Positions 28,385 to 38,057 of a DNA stretch of 45,178 nucleotides are shown here, piece after piece. Positions within the stretch are counted from its first letter, which is position 1; each line of letters opens with the position of its first letter. Made by a program: the position numbers and the translations under genes. The notes beneath the pieces were generated by a model. That model ran no database searches. It saw nothing but the letters and a program-made list of their open reading frames with translations, and was not told where the DNA came from. Origin of the DNA: a bacterium (GTDB lineage: Bacteria; Electryoneota; Tariuqbacteria; Tariuqbacterales; JADHWD01); assembly GCA_016783645.1 (NCBI GenBank), contig JADHWD010000002.1:1-45178 (forward strand), written 5' to 3'.

Positions 28385-31300
28385 TTGAAAAATAGACGCA
28401 AATTAATATTAATATTGCTGTTATCCTGCGCCGGATTGGTGTATGCGAGCGGTTTCAGCGATATTGAGATTCTCAAATCGGATGAAACCGGAATCAGTAT
28501 TGTCTATAAACCCCGCATAGATGATTTCAATCCGGGATATTCCGACAGCGCGCAGACTTTAGATATAGTTAATCATTCACTGAATCCCGATTCCGGCGGC
28601 TGGATGATACCTTTCCGGCGGCATCTGATAGCTATCCCTCCCGGAGCTAAAGCGCGGTTGACCACTTCAGGTTTGAAAACCCGCCAGTATAATAATATCA
28701 AGTTATCAAAAAATGACAAATTAGAGGATGATATTGACAGCGCTCAGCGTAAATCTCCCGATATAACATCGAATTTTATAAGTATATCTGCACCCCGCAG
28801 TTTCCGCCGGTATCAGGTAGTGGAATTAATCCTTCGTCCCGCCCGCTATGAGCCTTCAAACCGAAGACTGCACCTGCTGGAGGAAATTCGGATTGATATA
28901 GTTTTCCAGGGGGGAGGCATCGGAGCTGGCAGGGAGCGGGTTCATTTACCTTTGAATGATTTTATTCTCAATCATAATCAATCGGCTGATTGGACAATCG
29001 CGGCTGAATCCCGCAGGGGAAATTTTTTACCGGAAGGCGAGAATCTGAAAATCTTGATTGACAGCGGAGGTATTTATAAGATTGGATACAATGATTTGGT
29101 TTCCGCTGGTGCAGATCCAGCGGATTATCCGCTTAGTATGATCAGGATGTTCAATAACGGCGGCCGTGAACTTCCGGCGAGCATCAGCGCGGCACGGCCT
29201 GACTCCCTTATTGAAATCGCAATTTTAGTCGAAGACATTGATTCCGATGATGTTTTCGACCCGGAAGATTTTCTGCTGTTTTACGGAAAGGGAGTCAGCG
29301 GCTGGGAATACCAAGGTAACGGTGAATTCTCACACTATATCAATCATTATACCTATGATAATGCTTACTGGCTGAATTTATCGGCGGCTGGTCCTTCGGG
29401 CAAGCGGATGGAACCTTTGGGAGCTGACGGCCAAGCTTCTTTGATGGTGACCGAGACTTTAGCGCGGGTATATCATGAAGATGATTTCGTCATCTACGCA
29501 TACAGCGGTTTCCCCAACAGCGGATTGGATTGGTACGGCGATCACTTCGGCGGGGTAACCACCCGTTTTTATCCTGAAAGCTTCGCTAATGTCGCCTCCG
29601 GATACTATAAAATCAAGCTGAATGTAAAGCGGTTATCTTCTTATAGCAGTTTCGATGTATATTTTTTGAATCAGGACACATCTGCTATAGTTGGAACTTT
29701 CGCCGGCAATTATTTTCAAATAAGCGGGGAAGGATTATCCAAAGAAGGAGTCAACTATCTCCGTTTAGATCAAACACATCCCTCCGGCAGTGTCTACTTC
29801 GATTATTACGAAATTGAATACCGGCGTGAATTGACGGCGGTTAATGGAGAACTTTATTTTGAGTCGCCTTTAGGTTCACAGGCTCCGCAATATAATTTAA
29901 GCGGACTACAATCGAACGCTTTTATATTTAAGATAACCGATTTTCAGGATGTTCAATATACCAAAGGGACGAGCTTCATCGATGATCCGCTTTCTATGAT
30001 TGAGGTGGAACGCTATATCGCTTTAGACGATGACCGCTTTAAACAGCCAAAATCCGTATATAAGTATCTGCCTCCCGCCAGCGATATTCTCGATTTGCGG
30101 GATGTGAACAACGCCGCCGATTATATAATGATAACCCACTCTGATTTTTATGATGAGTTACAGCCGCTGGTATCGATGTGGAGCGCGCAGGAAGGGATAA
30201 TAGTGAAGCGAGTGAATGTTCAGCGGGTTTTCGACCAATTCGCCTGGGGATTATACGATCCGGTCGCGATCAGGGATTTTCTGAAATACACCAAAGACCA
30301 TTGGGCGGTCATGCCCTCGTATATCGCTCTTATCGGCGACGGCGATTACGATTACCGTAATATTCTGTCATCTAATGATAAGAACTGGATTCCGCCCTAT
30401 GAAGAAGGCGGCTATTGCTACGATGATTTTTATGTATATCTCAGCGGTCCTTATCAAACCCAGAATCCGGAGATGGCTGTGGGACGTTATACTGTCACCA
30501 GTGAATCTGAAATCGAAAATGCGGTCTCAAAAGTGATTGAATATGTGGAATCACCGGAATTTGGTCCTTGGAAGATGAGTATCACCTTAGTGGCTGATGA
30601 TGAATATGAACAAGGCGGCAAAGTGACCACTTTGGAGTATTATCATACTCAGCAGAGTGAGGATTTGGCGGATTATTATATCCCCGATTTTATGCATTTG
30701 AATAAAGTGTATTTGACTGAATATCCTGTGATTCCGAGCGCCGGAGGCCGTCAAAAGCCCACCGCCGGTGATGATTTGGTCAAATATATCAACAAGGGCA
30801 GTTTGATGGTGAATTACTTCGGGCATGGACATGAATGGGTATGGGCTCATGAAGCGGTATTCTTCGCTGAACGCGATTTACCCCGAATTGACAATGACGG
30901 ACGGCTGGCTTATTTCGTAGCGATGACCTGCGATTGGGCTTACTTCGATTACCTGGAACGGCAGTCAATGCCGGAGATGCTGCTGGTGATGCCGAACGGC
31001 GGCGCCATCGCCTCCATCGGCGCCACCAGACCCACCGGTTCATCGCTAAATTTCAATCTATCTAAAAATTTCTATTCATACCTGTTTGAAGATCCTCACA
31101 ATCCTCACAGCGGCGGCGAAGCGCTGATGTGGGGAAAAATACATTATGGAAATGAAAATTCGGAGAAATACCATGTTATCGGCGACCCCTTAATCCGCCC
31201 CGCTATTCCAAGCAGCTGCGGAAATATCGTCTCCATCACTCCTGATACCTTGTATGCCCTTAATATCATCACCGTCACAGGGGAACTATTGAAAAATGGC

Positions 31301-32278
31301 GCTAAATGGACGGATTTCGACGGGACGGTCTATCTGCAAGTGTTCGATACTTCAAAGCCTATTACTTATCAGTTCGCACCCCCTACTTCTCAATCAACCG
31401 GCAGCATTGTAACGGTGAATTACGATTTATCCGGCAGCATGTTATTCCGGGGACCTTATTCCGCGGTGGGAGGTGATTTCATTTCAAATTTCATCGTCCC
31501 TATGGACATCACCTACGGCGGACTCAACGGCAGGATAAATTATTATTTCAATAACGGTTCCGAAGACGGCTGCGGTTTCATCGACAGTCTGCGGCTCGCC
31601 GCCGGTGATGTATCATTAGTAGACAGCGACACAACATCGATTGCGGTCTATTTCGGCGATAGAAGCTGGAAGCCGGGCGGTCAGGTTGCGCCTTCGCCTA
31701 TGCTAATCGCCGATTTATACGACACTTCCGGCGTCAACCTTACCGGTTTTCCCGGACATAAAATAACTTTGACCATCGATGACGATTTGCAATTCGACTT
31801 GACCGATGATTTCGACTATCTGGTGGATTCCTACCGTCAAGGGTCGGTTGAAAAGCGCTTGGATTACATCCCCCAAGGGAATCATGAGATGAAATTCCGA
31901 GTGTGGGACAGCTTCAACAATCCCCAGCAAATCACCTTCACAGCCAATGTGGCTTCATCCGAACCCTCAGATGAATGGCTGTGGGATTTATTGAATTATC
32001 CCAATCCCTTCGCAGACGAGACTATCATCACTTTCCGGCTAATTGAAGCGGCGGAAGTCAAAATGCGGATATTCACCGTGGGCGGCAGATGCATAGACGA
32101 AATCGGACCCTATTATGAAGAAGATGAAGGGTATATCTATAACGAACAACGCTATACCTGGGACGGCAGGGACAGGATGGGCGATAAAGTCGCTAATGGA
32201 GTATATCTTTATAAGGTATCCGCCGATTTTTCCGGAAAAACTATTTCCAAAATCGGACGGATAGTTGTAATGAGATGA
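28385..32278 (+). CDS. PorU-like C25 (gingipain-family) cysteine peptidase with C-terminal sorting-type domain
   Basis: 1297 aa; signal peptide; IALIGDGDYDYRN, MVNYFGHGHEWVW (His), VAMTCDWAYFDY (Cys); C-term NYPNPFADETIITFRL...VANGVYLYKVSADFSGKTISKIGRIVVMR. Confidence 0.85.
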   Translation: MKNRRKLILILLLSCAGLVYASGFSDIEILKSDETGISIVYKPRIDDFNPGYSDSAQTLDIVNHSLNPDSGGWMIPFRRHLIAIPPGAKARLTTSGLKTRQYNNIKLSKNDKLEDDIDSAQRKSPDITSNFISISAPRSFRRYQVVELILRPARYEPSNRRLHLLEEIRIDIVFQGGGIGAGRERVHLPLNDFILNHNQSADWTIAAESRRGNFLPEGENLKILIDSGGIYKIGYNDLVSAGADPADYPLSMIRMFNNGGRELPASISAARPDSLIEIAILVEDIDSDDVFDPEDFLLFYGKGVSGWEYQGNGEFSHYINHYTYDNAYWLNLSAAGPSGKRMEPLGADGQASLMVTETLARVYHEDDFVIYAYSGFPNSGLDWYGDHFGGVTTRFYPESFANVASGYYKIKLNVKRLSSYSSFDVYFLNQDTSAIVGTFAGNYFQISGEGLSKEGVNYLRLDQTHPSGSVYFDYYEIEYRRELTAVNGELYFESPLGSQAPQYNLSGLQSNAFIFKITDFQDVQYTKGTSFIDDPLSMIEVERYIALDDDRFKQPKSVYKYLPPASDILDLRDVNNAADYIMITHSDFYDELQPLVSMWSAQEGIIVKRVNVQRVFDQFAWGLYDPVAIRDFLKYTKDHWAVMPSYIALIGDGDYDYRNILSSNDKNWIPPYEEGGYCYDDFYVYLSGPYQTQNPEMAVGRYTVTSESEIENAVSKVIEYVESPEFGPWKMSITLVADDEYEQGGKVTTLEYYHTQQSEDLADYYIPDFMHLNKVYLTEYPVIPSAGGRQKPTAGDDLVKYINKGSLMVNYFGHGHEWVWAHEAVFFAERDLPRIDNDGRLAYFVAMTCDWAYFDYLERQSMPEMLLVMPNGGAIASIGATRPTGSSLNFNLSKNFYSYLFEDPHNPHSGGEALMWGKIHYGNENSEKYHVIGDPLIRPAIPSSCGNIVSITPDTLYALNIITVTGELLKNGAKWTDFDGTVYLQVFDTSKPITYQFAPPTSQSTGSIVTVNYDLSGSMLFRGPYSAVGGDFISNFIVPMDITYGGLNGRINYYFNNGSEDGCGFIDSLRLAAGDVSLVDSDTTSIAVYFGDRSWKPGGQVAPSPMLIADLYDTSGVNLTGFPGHKITLTIDDDLQFDLTDDFDYLVDSYRQGSVEKRLDYIPQGNHEMKFRVWDSFNNPQQITFTANVASSEPSDEWLWDLLNYPNPFADETIITFRLIEAAEVKMRIFTVGGRCIDEIGPYYEEDEGYIYNEQRYTWDGRDRMGDKVANGVYLYKVSADFSGKTISKIGRIVVMR

Positions 32279-32365
32279 AAAAATTGTTATATTAAATGTT
32301 TATATCTCTTCAGATAAAGAAAAATGATAACACTTTAGCTTTCTGAAGTAAACACAAAAATCGTG

Positions 32366-32443
32366 GCGTCAGGTGTCCTCACCTGACGCAATAAATAAGT
32401 AAGAAGATTATAGGAAATACTGTCAAGTGGGGACACTTGACAG
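32366..32443. repeat. Pair of perfect 24-nt palindromes with TCCY loops
   Basis: GCGTCAGGTG-TCCT-CACCTGACGC (32366-32389) and CTGTCAAGTG-GGGA-CACTTGACAG (32420-32443). Confidence 0.85.
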
Positions 32444-32539
32444 CACATCTCGATTAACTTCATAGATCTAAAGTGTTACGAAAAATGATGAGCGATACAT
32501 GGAAATACCGGGATTGAGACAATCCCGGCTCCACATTTA

Positions 32540-32579
32540 CTACTTAACTACTTAACTACTTAACCACTTAACCACTTAA
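32540..32579 (-). repeat. 8-bp tandem repeat, 5 units (CTACTTAA/CCACTTAA)
   Basis: Reverse complement of TTAAGTRG units; ends directly before the PorV-like ORF. Confidence 0.9.
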
Positions 32580-32582
32580 CTA

Positions 32583-33686
32583 ATGGATAATTCGCATCTA
32601 CAGATACTTAGAGGTATAGTGATGAAGCGTTATTTTATTCTATTATTGGCAATTACCTTATTTTTACCGCCTTTGAATTCCTACGCCGGCAGTGTATCTC
32701 AGGCGGGACTACTGTTTTTGAAGATCTCCCCCGGCGCGCGTCCGTCAGGTATGGGTGAAGCTTTTGTGGCTTTAGCCGATGACGCCACTGCCACCTGGTG
32801 GAATCCGGCGGGGCTGGCGTTCGTTCCTTTCAATGAATTGACGCTGATGCATACCAACTGGCTGCCTCAGTTCAAATTCAGCGATCTATATTACGATTTC
32901 GTCAGCTACACGCATTATGCTGAGGACTGGGGAACTTTCGGCGGTAATATTATCTTCCTGAATTATGGCGAAATTCAAAGGACGAACGAAATAGGGCAGG
33001 ATTTGGGCTCTTTCAATGCCTTTGAAGTCGCCTTCAGTGGAGCTTACGGGTCGCAGGTCACTCCTAATCTGGGATTGGGAGTATCCATGAAGTTCGTCTA
33101 TAGTATGCTGAGTCCCTACGGCGCAGGCACGGAAAAAGGAAGCGGCAAGGCGTCGGTAGTGGCGGTGGATATAGGGACTTTATATAAAACCACCTTCCTG
33201 CCCGGACTGCAGCTCGGCGCCAACTTATCTAACATGGGGCCTAAAGTCGCTTATATCGACCGGGCTCAAGCCGACCCTCTTCCCACTAATTTAAAGTTCG
33301 GACTGGCTTATAAAGTGTTAGAGCAGGAATATAACCGCTTCACTGTGACCTTCGATGTCGATAAAGAATTAGTCACTCGTAAGGCTAATGGAGAATCAGA
33401 TCCGTTCTATATCGCCTTGTTCACCTCTTGGTATAATGACGGCGGATTCATGTCCGCCGATGAATTAGAGGAATTCATCTGGCATATGGGCGCTGAATAT
33501 TGGTACGGCGATATGGTGGGTCTGCGGGCAGGTTATTGGAACGACTCTTTAGGCAAAGTCAAACCTATGACCTTTGGACTCAGCGTCAAATATTCCGCTT
33601 ACCGCTTCGATTTCGGATATATGACCGCGGGGGAAAATCATCCCGTCACCGATACCATGAGATTCTCATTGACTTTCGGGTTGTAG
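32583..33686 (+). CDS. PorV/PorQ-family outer-membrane protein (start may be ATG 32622)
   Basis: Signal peptide; LLFLKISPGARPSGMGEAFVALADDATATWWNPAGLAF; beta-barrel pattern to final FSLTFGL. Confidence 0.88.
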   Translation: MDNSHLQILRGIVMKRYFILLLAITLFLPPLNSYAGSVSQAGLLFLKISPGARPSGMGEAFVALADDATATWWNPAGLAFVPFNELTLMHTNWLPQFKFSDLYYDFVSYTHYAEDWGTFGGNIIFLNYGEIQRTNEIGQDLGSFNAFEVAFSGAYGSQVTPNLGLGVSMKFVYSMLSPYGAGTEKGSGKASVVAVDIGTLYKTTFLPGLQLGANLSNMGPKVAYIDRAQADPLPTNLKFGLAYKVLEQEYNRFTVTFDVDKELVTRKANGESDPFYIALFTSWYNDGGFMSADELEEFIWHMGAEYWYGDMVGLRAGYWNDSLGKVKPMTFGLSVKYSAYRFDFGYMTAGENHPVTDTMRFSLTFGL

Positions 33687-33687
33687 T

Positions 33688-36600
33688 TTGGAACACTCAA
33701 AAGATAACAGATCAGATTACTTCATGTCAAGAGCCTTTATGCTCTTGACCGCGGTTATCACTCTGATATTACTCAGCGGGTCAGCGTCGGCAGACCGCAG
33801 TGTAAAGACTAACCTTCCTAAGAATAACACTATCAATTCCCTTCAACAGACGGATGTGATTAAGATCTTGGCTGTGCGGGTGGAATTTCAGATTGATTCT
33901 CTTGAGACCACTTCGGGGAACGGCAAGTTCAACACCGCTTGTGATGGTGATACCGCTTATGTCGATCCCGGCGACACCGCCAGTTATGATATCGATCCTA
34001 TCCCCCATGACCGGGACTATTTTCAAAGGCAGCTGCGGTTCTTAAAAAATTACTACGAAGATATATCCAACGGCAGTCTGACCATCGATATTTCCGATTC
34101 CACTTATCCCCGGGACAGCGATTCAGCCTACACGCTGGATTATCCCATGTGGCATTATAATTATAATAACGATGACCCGCTGGTATTCAATAGTAATTAC
34201 ACGGTTCTAGACTCTAATTTAGCCCTACTGTTCCGTGACGCCTGGCTCAAAGCTTCCGAGGATGAAGATATCGACTTCAGCCAATTTGATCCTGAATACG
34301 ACTGCTTCATCATCTTCCACGCCGGTGTGGGGCAGGATTTCGCCTTCGATTACGACCCTACTCCCTTCGATATTCCCTCGGCTTACATGGAATCTGAAGA
34401 TATAACCGAACCTTTGGGAATGAATCCCGGCGGAGTTTTGGTGGATACCGCTAACGGTTATTATATCAAGCAGGGGATGATTCTGCCGGAAGCGGAAACG
34501 CAGGTTGGCTATAACCTGGGGATGCACGGCCATTTGGCGATATTGATGGGCCATCATATCGGACTGCCGAATCTTTACAACAGCGAGACCGGGGAATCGG
34601 TTATCGGATGGTTCGGCTTGATGGATCAGGGCTCCGGCAAATTGGACGGATTAGTCCCCGCTCCGCCCTGCGCCTGGTCGAAAGTATTCATGGGATGGAC
34701 CCAGCCAGTATTAATCGATAGTTTTCCGAATAATATCACCGCTCCGGTGGGAACAATATTTAAAATCCCGATTAATTCCAGCGAATATTTCCTGATTGAG
34801 AATATCGATTCCTATGTCTATTGGGGCGAAGATGACGGGGTGATGGTGGGTGTCAGTTATGACAGTATGAGGTACGCTTACTACGATTCCACCGGGGAAT
34901 ACGCCGATGCGTATTTCATGCTTACCGATACATCATTTGTCAGAAAGTATCAGACAGTGGATTTCGATAACGGCGTCTTGGTGGATATGGAGAATTGGGG
35001 GATAGGCCGTCCCGGCAGCGGTATTTTAATTTGGCATATAGATGAAGAAGTGATACAGAATAACATTTCCAGCAACCGAATTAATACGGATAAAGACCGG
35101 CTGGGAGTTTATATAGAAGAAGCTGACGGCGCGGTGGATATCGGTAAAGATTACTGGCTGTTCGATGCCGGTTACGGCAGCGAATTAGGCAGTCCCTACG
35201 ACGCATTTTTCGATAAAAACGAAGCCTGGGAAAAAGCCAACGCTGACCGGGTTGATGTGATTTTCGATGACGAGACTCATCCTGACGCCAAGAGCAATTC
35301 CGGCGCTTATTCGCATTTAGTTCTGAAAGATTTTTCAGTGATTTCGGACACTATGAGTTTCGTGGTGACCAATGATTTGCTGATGCCCGGTTTCCCCAAA
35401 GATTTAGACCTGCCGGTTTTCCTGTTCAGCGCCGATGTTGACGGAGATGACTGTGATGAACTATTCGCCGCCGAATTCTATACTCTGCACGGATGGGAAC
35501 AGGACGGAAGCGTTATCCCGGTCCAATCCGGCGCGGGATATCAACCCTATTTCTATGAATTCAACACAAAGATTGTCTCTAAACCCGCAGTGTACGATTT
35601 CAATGATGACGGATGTGATGAAATAATTTTACAGATAATGCCTTTTGCATACAATTCCCGATTATATAAACTATCATATTCCCCCATCGAGCATACTGTA
35701 TCTATTGATTCGGTTTTGATAGGCGAGCAGGGAAATCCGGTCTACAGCGATTTTATTCTGACTGACGGCGAATTAATCTACATCGGCTTATTGAATAATA
35801 TCTACGCTTATCAAGCCGATGATCTTTCAGCCGGTTCAGTATGGGACTGCGAGATAGAAGAACCTGCGAAACACGCATTCTTGACTCCTCCCGGAATATT
35901 GACCGATGACGGGGCGTTGATTGTGGTGGATCAATCCGCTGTATTTCACGCTATCGATAAAACCGGTCAATTATTATGGTCATACCATCCCTATGCTTAC
36001 TTCGGCATAACCGGATGGCCTAATGAAATGCCCTATCCCCCCGCATTAGGCGATATTGACCATGATGGTCATATGGAAATGGTATTCGTCTGCGGCTACT
36101 CCAGCCAGAATATTTTAATAATAGTCGATGTCGAAGGGATGAATCTGGTGTCTAGTTACACCGAATACTGTGATGCGATTTTACCATCAGACGCTACAGG
36201 CCCTCCCTCGCTGGCGGATATAGACGATGATGATTATATGGAGATAATCATCCCTACTATCGAAGACGGAATATTGGTCTATGAGCACAATGGTGTGATT
36301 AACGACTATGCGCCCTATCCCTTAGATGGGACTCCCGCAGACGCTCATAGTGTGGTGTGCGGTAAAACTAATAATGCGGTGAACCTTTTTTACACTGGGA
36401 TTCAGCCGGAATATGACAACACCTTCATTTTCGCCTGCGATGAATACGGCGATAAACTTACCGGTTATCCCATCTCGGTGGAATTCGCTGAAATGGATTT
36501 GATCCAAAGTCCACTGTTGTATCATTTAGGGGGCGTTTCAACCGCATTGGCTTTCGCCGCCGGGAACAGAGTTTATTCCTGGAAAACCGATGTGAAAACT

Positions 36601-36981
36601 ATATTATGGGGTTCGATATTTGGAGATAAGCGCAACTCCTGCGCTATTGACACAATTTATACTGAATCTCCGCCGGATATTCCCGGCGGATTGATGCCGG
36701 ATGATTTAGTCTACGCTTGGCCCAATCCCAATAAGCCCGGCGAAAATTCAGTCAACATCCGCTATTATCTCAATGATTATGCTGAAATGCGCTTCAGAAT
36801 ATATGATATGGCGGGGGATAAGGTGGACGAATTGAAGAAATTGAACAATACAGCTCCAGCATATAACGAGATTGTGTGGGATTTGACCAGCATCTCCAGC
36901 GGAATATATTTCGCCAGGGTGGAAGCAAAGGGGAGCGGTGAAAAGGCGGTGAAGATAATTAAAATTGCGGTGATTAAGTAG
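33688..36981 (+). CDS. M6-like metallopeptidase-fold secreted protein lacking HExxH, with FG-GAP/VCBS-like repeats and C-terminal sorting-type domain (start may be ATG 33724)
   Basis: 1097 aa; HLAILMGHHIGLPNLYN...GWFGLMDQGS; DVDGDDCDELF, DFNDDGCDEI, DIDHDGHMEM, DIDDDDYMEI; C-term AWPNPNKPGENSVNIRYYL...SGIYFARVEAKG. Confidence 0.8.
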   Translation: MEHSKDNRSDYFMSRAFMLLTAVITLILLSGSASADRSVKTNLPKNNTINSLQQTDVIKILAVRVEFQIDSLETTSGNGKFNTACDGDTAYVDPGDTASYDIDPIPHDRDYFQRQLRFLKNYYEDISNGSLTIDISDSTYPRDSDSAYTLDYPMWHYNYNNDDPLVFNSNYTVLDSNLALLFRDAWLKASEDEDIDFSQFDPEYDCFIIFHAGVGQDFAFDYDPTPFDIPSAYMESEDITEPLGMNPGGVLVDTANGYYIKQGMILPEAETQVGYNLGMHGHLAILMGHHIGLPNLYNSETGESVIGWFGLMDQGSGKLDGLVPAPPCAWSKVFMGWTQPVLIDSFPNNITAPVGTIFKIPINSSEYFLIENIDSYVYWGEDDGVMVGVSYDSMRYAYYDSTGEYADAYFMLTDTSFVRKYQTVDFDNGVLVDMENWGIGRPGSGILIWHIDEEVIQNNISSNRINTDKDRLGVYIEEADGAVDIGKDYWLFDAGYGSELGSPYDAFFDKNEAWEKANADRVDVIFDDETHPDAKSNSGAYSHLVLKDFSVISDTMSFVVTNDLLMPGFPKDLDLPVFLFSADVDGDDCDELFAAEFYTLHGWEQDGSVIPVQSGAGYQPYFYEFNTKIVSKPAVYDFNDDGCDEIILQIMPFAYNSRLYKLSYSPIEHTVSIDSVLIGEQGNPVYSDFILTDGELIYIGLLNNIYAYQADDLSAGSVWDCEIEEPAKHAFLTPPGILTDDGALIVVDQSAVFHAIDKTGQLLWSYHPYAYFGITGWPNEMPYPPALGDIDHDGHMEMVFVCGYSSQNILIIVDVEGMNLVSSYTEYCDAILPSDATGPPSLADIDDDDYMEIIIPTIEDGILVYEHNGVINDYAPYPLDGTPADAHSVVCGKTNNAVNLFYTGIQPEYDNTFIFACDEYGDKLTGYPISVEFAEMDLIQSPLLYHLGGVSTALAFAAGNRVYSWKTDVKTILWGSIFGDKRNSCAIDTIYTESPPDIPGGLMPDDLVYAWPNPNKPGENSVNIRYYLNDYAEMRFRIYDMAGDKVDELKKLNNTAPAYNEIVWDLTSISSGIYFARVEAKGSGEKAVKIIKIAVIK

Positions 36982-37053
36982 TTAAGTAGTTAAGTGGTTA
37001 AGTAGTTAAGTGGTTAAGTGGTTAAGTAGTTAAGTGGTTAAGTGGTTAAGTAG
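36974..37053 (+). repeat. 8-bp tandem repeat, 10 units (TTAAGTAG/TTAAGTGG)
   Basis: Ten contiguous units; the first contains the stop codon of the upstream gene. Confidence 0.95.
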
Positions 37054-37163
37054 TGAAAAGGCAGCCCGGTTTCTCCGAAACCGGATGAACAAAATTACAT
37101 GATAGGTTTTTCGTTAAATTCGTTAAATTCGTTGTGAATTTTTACAGTCAATTTGGGGACGAA

Positions 37164-37580
37164 ATGGGACATGTTAGAGTAAAATTAAAAATTGTGAACC
37201 GGGGAGATCAATATCTCGCTGATGCGGGTATTATCTCACCTGAGAAAGTCAGATATATAGAGACCGAAGGCTTGGTCGATTCCTGCGCCACAAATCTGTG
37301 TCTGCCGATTTCGATTATTGAAAAACTTGGATTGAAAAAAGCGGGTGAACAGGAAATTAGGACAGCTAACGGAATAGTTTTGCGGCGGCTGTATCAAGAC
37401 GCCTGGATCACTATTTTTGATCGATTTTGCACTCAACTTGTTGTGGAATTACCGGATGATTGCCCGCCGTTAATCGGTGTAACTATACTGGAATCGCTTG
37501 ATTTAGTTATCAATCCTATCAAAGAAACATTGGAATATAATCCTGAACATGGCGATAAATGGACTACTTACGCCTATTGA
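37164..37580 (+). CDS. Retropepsin-like (clan AA) aspartic protease homologue, copy 1, altered active-site motif DSC
   Basis: MGHVRVKLKIVN...ETEGLVDSCATNLCLPISIIEKLGL...PPLIGVTILESLDLVINP (ORF opens at 37134). Confidence 0.75.
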   Translation: MGHVRVKLKIVNRGDQYLADAGIISPEKVRYIETEGLVDSCATNLCLPISIIEKLGLKKAGEQEIRTANGIVLRRLYQDAWITIFDRFCTQLVVELPDDCPPLIGVTILESLDLVINPIKETLEYNPEHGDKWTTYAY

Positions 37581-37596
37581 ATTACATGAGAACAAG

Positions 37597-38046
37597 ATGG
37601 GACATGTGAAAGCCAAAATCAATATTATCAACACCTATGATCAGATATGTGCTGAAAAAGGCTTAATAACATCTGATAAAATCAGACAAATCGAAATTGA
37701 AGGATTAGTGGATACCGGCGCGACAAATATCTGTCTGCCTATTTCTGTTATAGAACAATTAGGATTAAGGAAAGCAGGAGAAAAGGAAATCAGGACCGCA
37801 AATGGCAAAGTCATTAGGCGGTTATTTCAAGACGCTTGGATTACTATTTTAAACCGTTTTTGCACTCAGCTCGTTGTCGAACTGCCGGATGATTGTCCTC
37901 CGTTAATCGGTGTTACTATTTTAGAAGAACTTGATTTAGTCCCCAATCCCGCTAAGGAAACACTGGAATACAATCCGGAACACGGCGATAAATGGACGGG
38001 GTACGCCTATACAGGATACGATCCTTCTTCTCTTATTATGACCTGA
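37597..38046 (+). CDS. Retropepsin-like (clan AA) aspartic protease, copy 2, canonical DTG
   Basis: MGHVKAKINIIN...EIEGLVDTGATNICLPISVIEQLGL...PPLIGVTILEELDLVPNP (ORF opens at 37549). Confidence 0.8.
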   Translation: MGHVKAKINIINTYDQICAEKGLITSDKIRQIEIEGLVDTGATNICLPISVIEQLGLRKAGEKEIRTANGKVIRRLFQDAWITILNRFCTQLVVELPDDCPPLIGVTILEELDLVPNPAKETLEYNPEHGDKWTGYAYTGYDPSSLIMT

Positions 38047-38057
38047 AAACAAGCATC

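Noticed and set aside
30789-31043. Antisense ORFs opposite large CDSs (for example 30789-31043, 24662-25144, 38460-38918)
   Set aside because: Composition reflects the reverse complement of clearly coding frames; no independent domain or start signal.
36974-37053. Repeat array considered as a CRISPR
   Set aside because: 8-bp contiguous units without spacers; no cas genes in the window.
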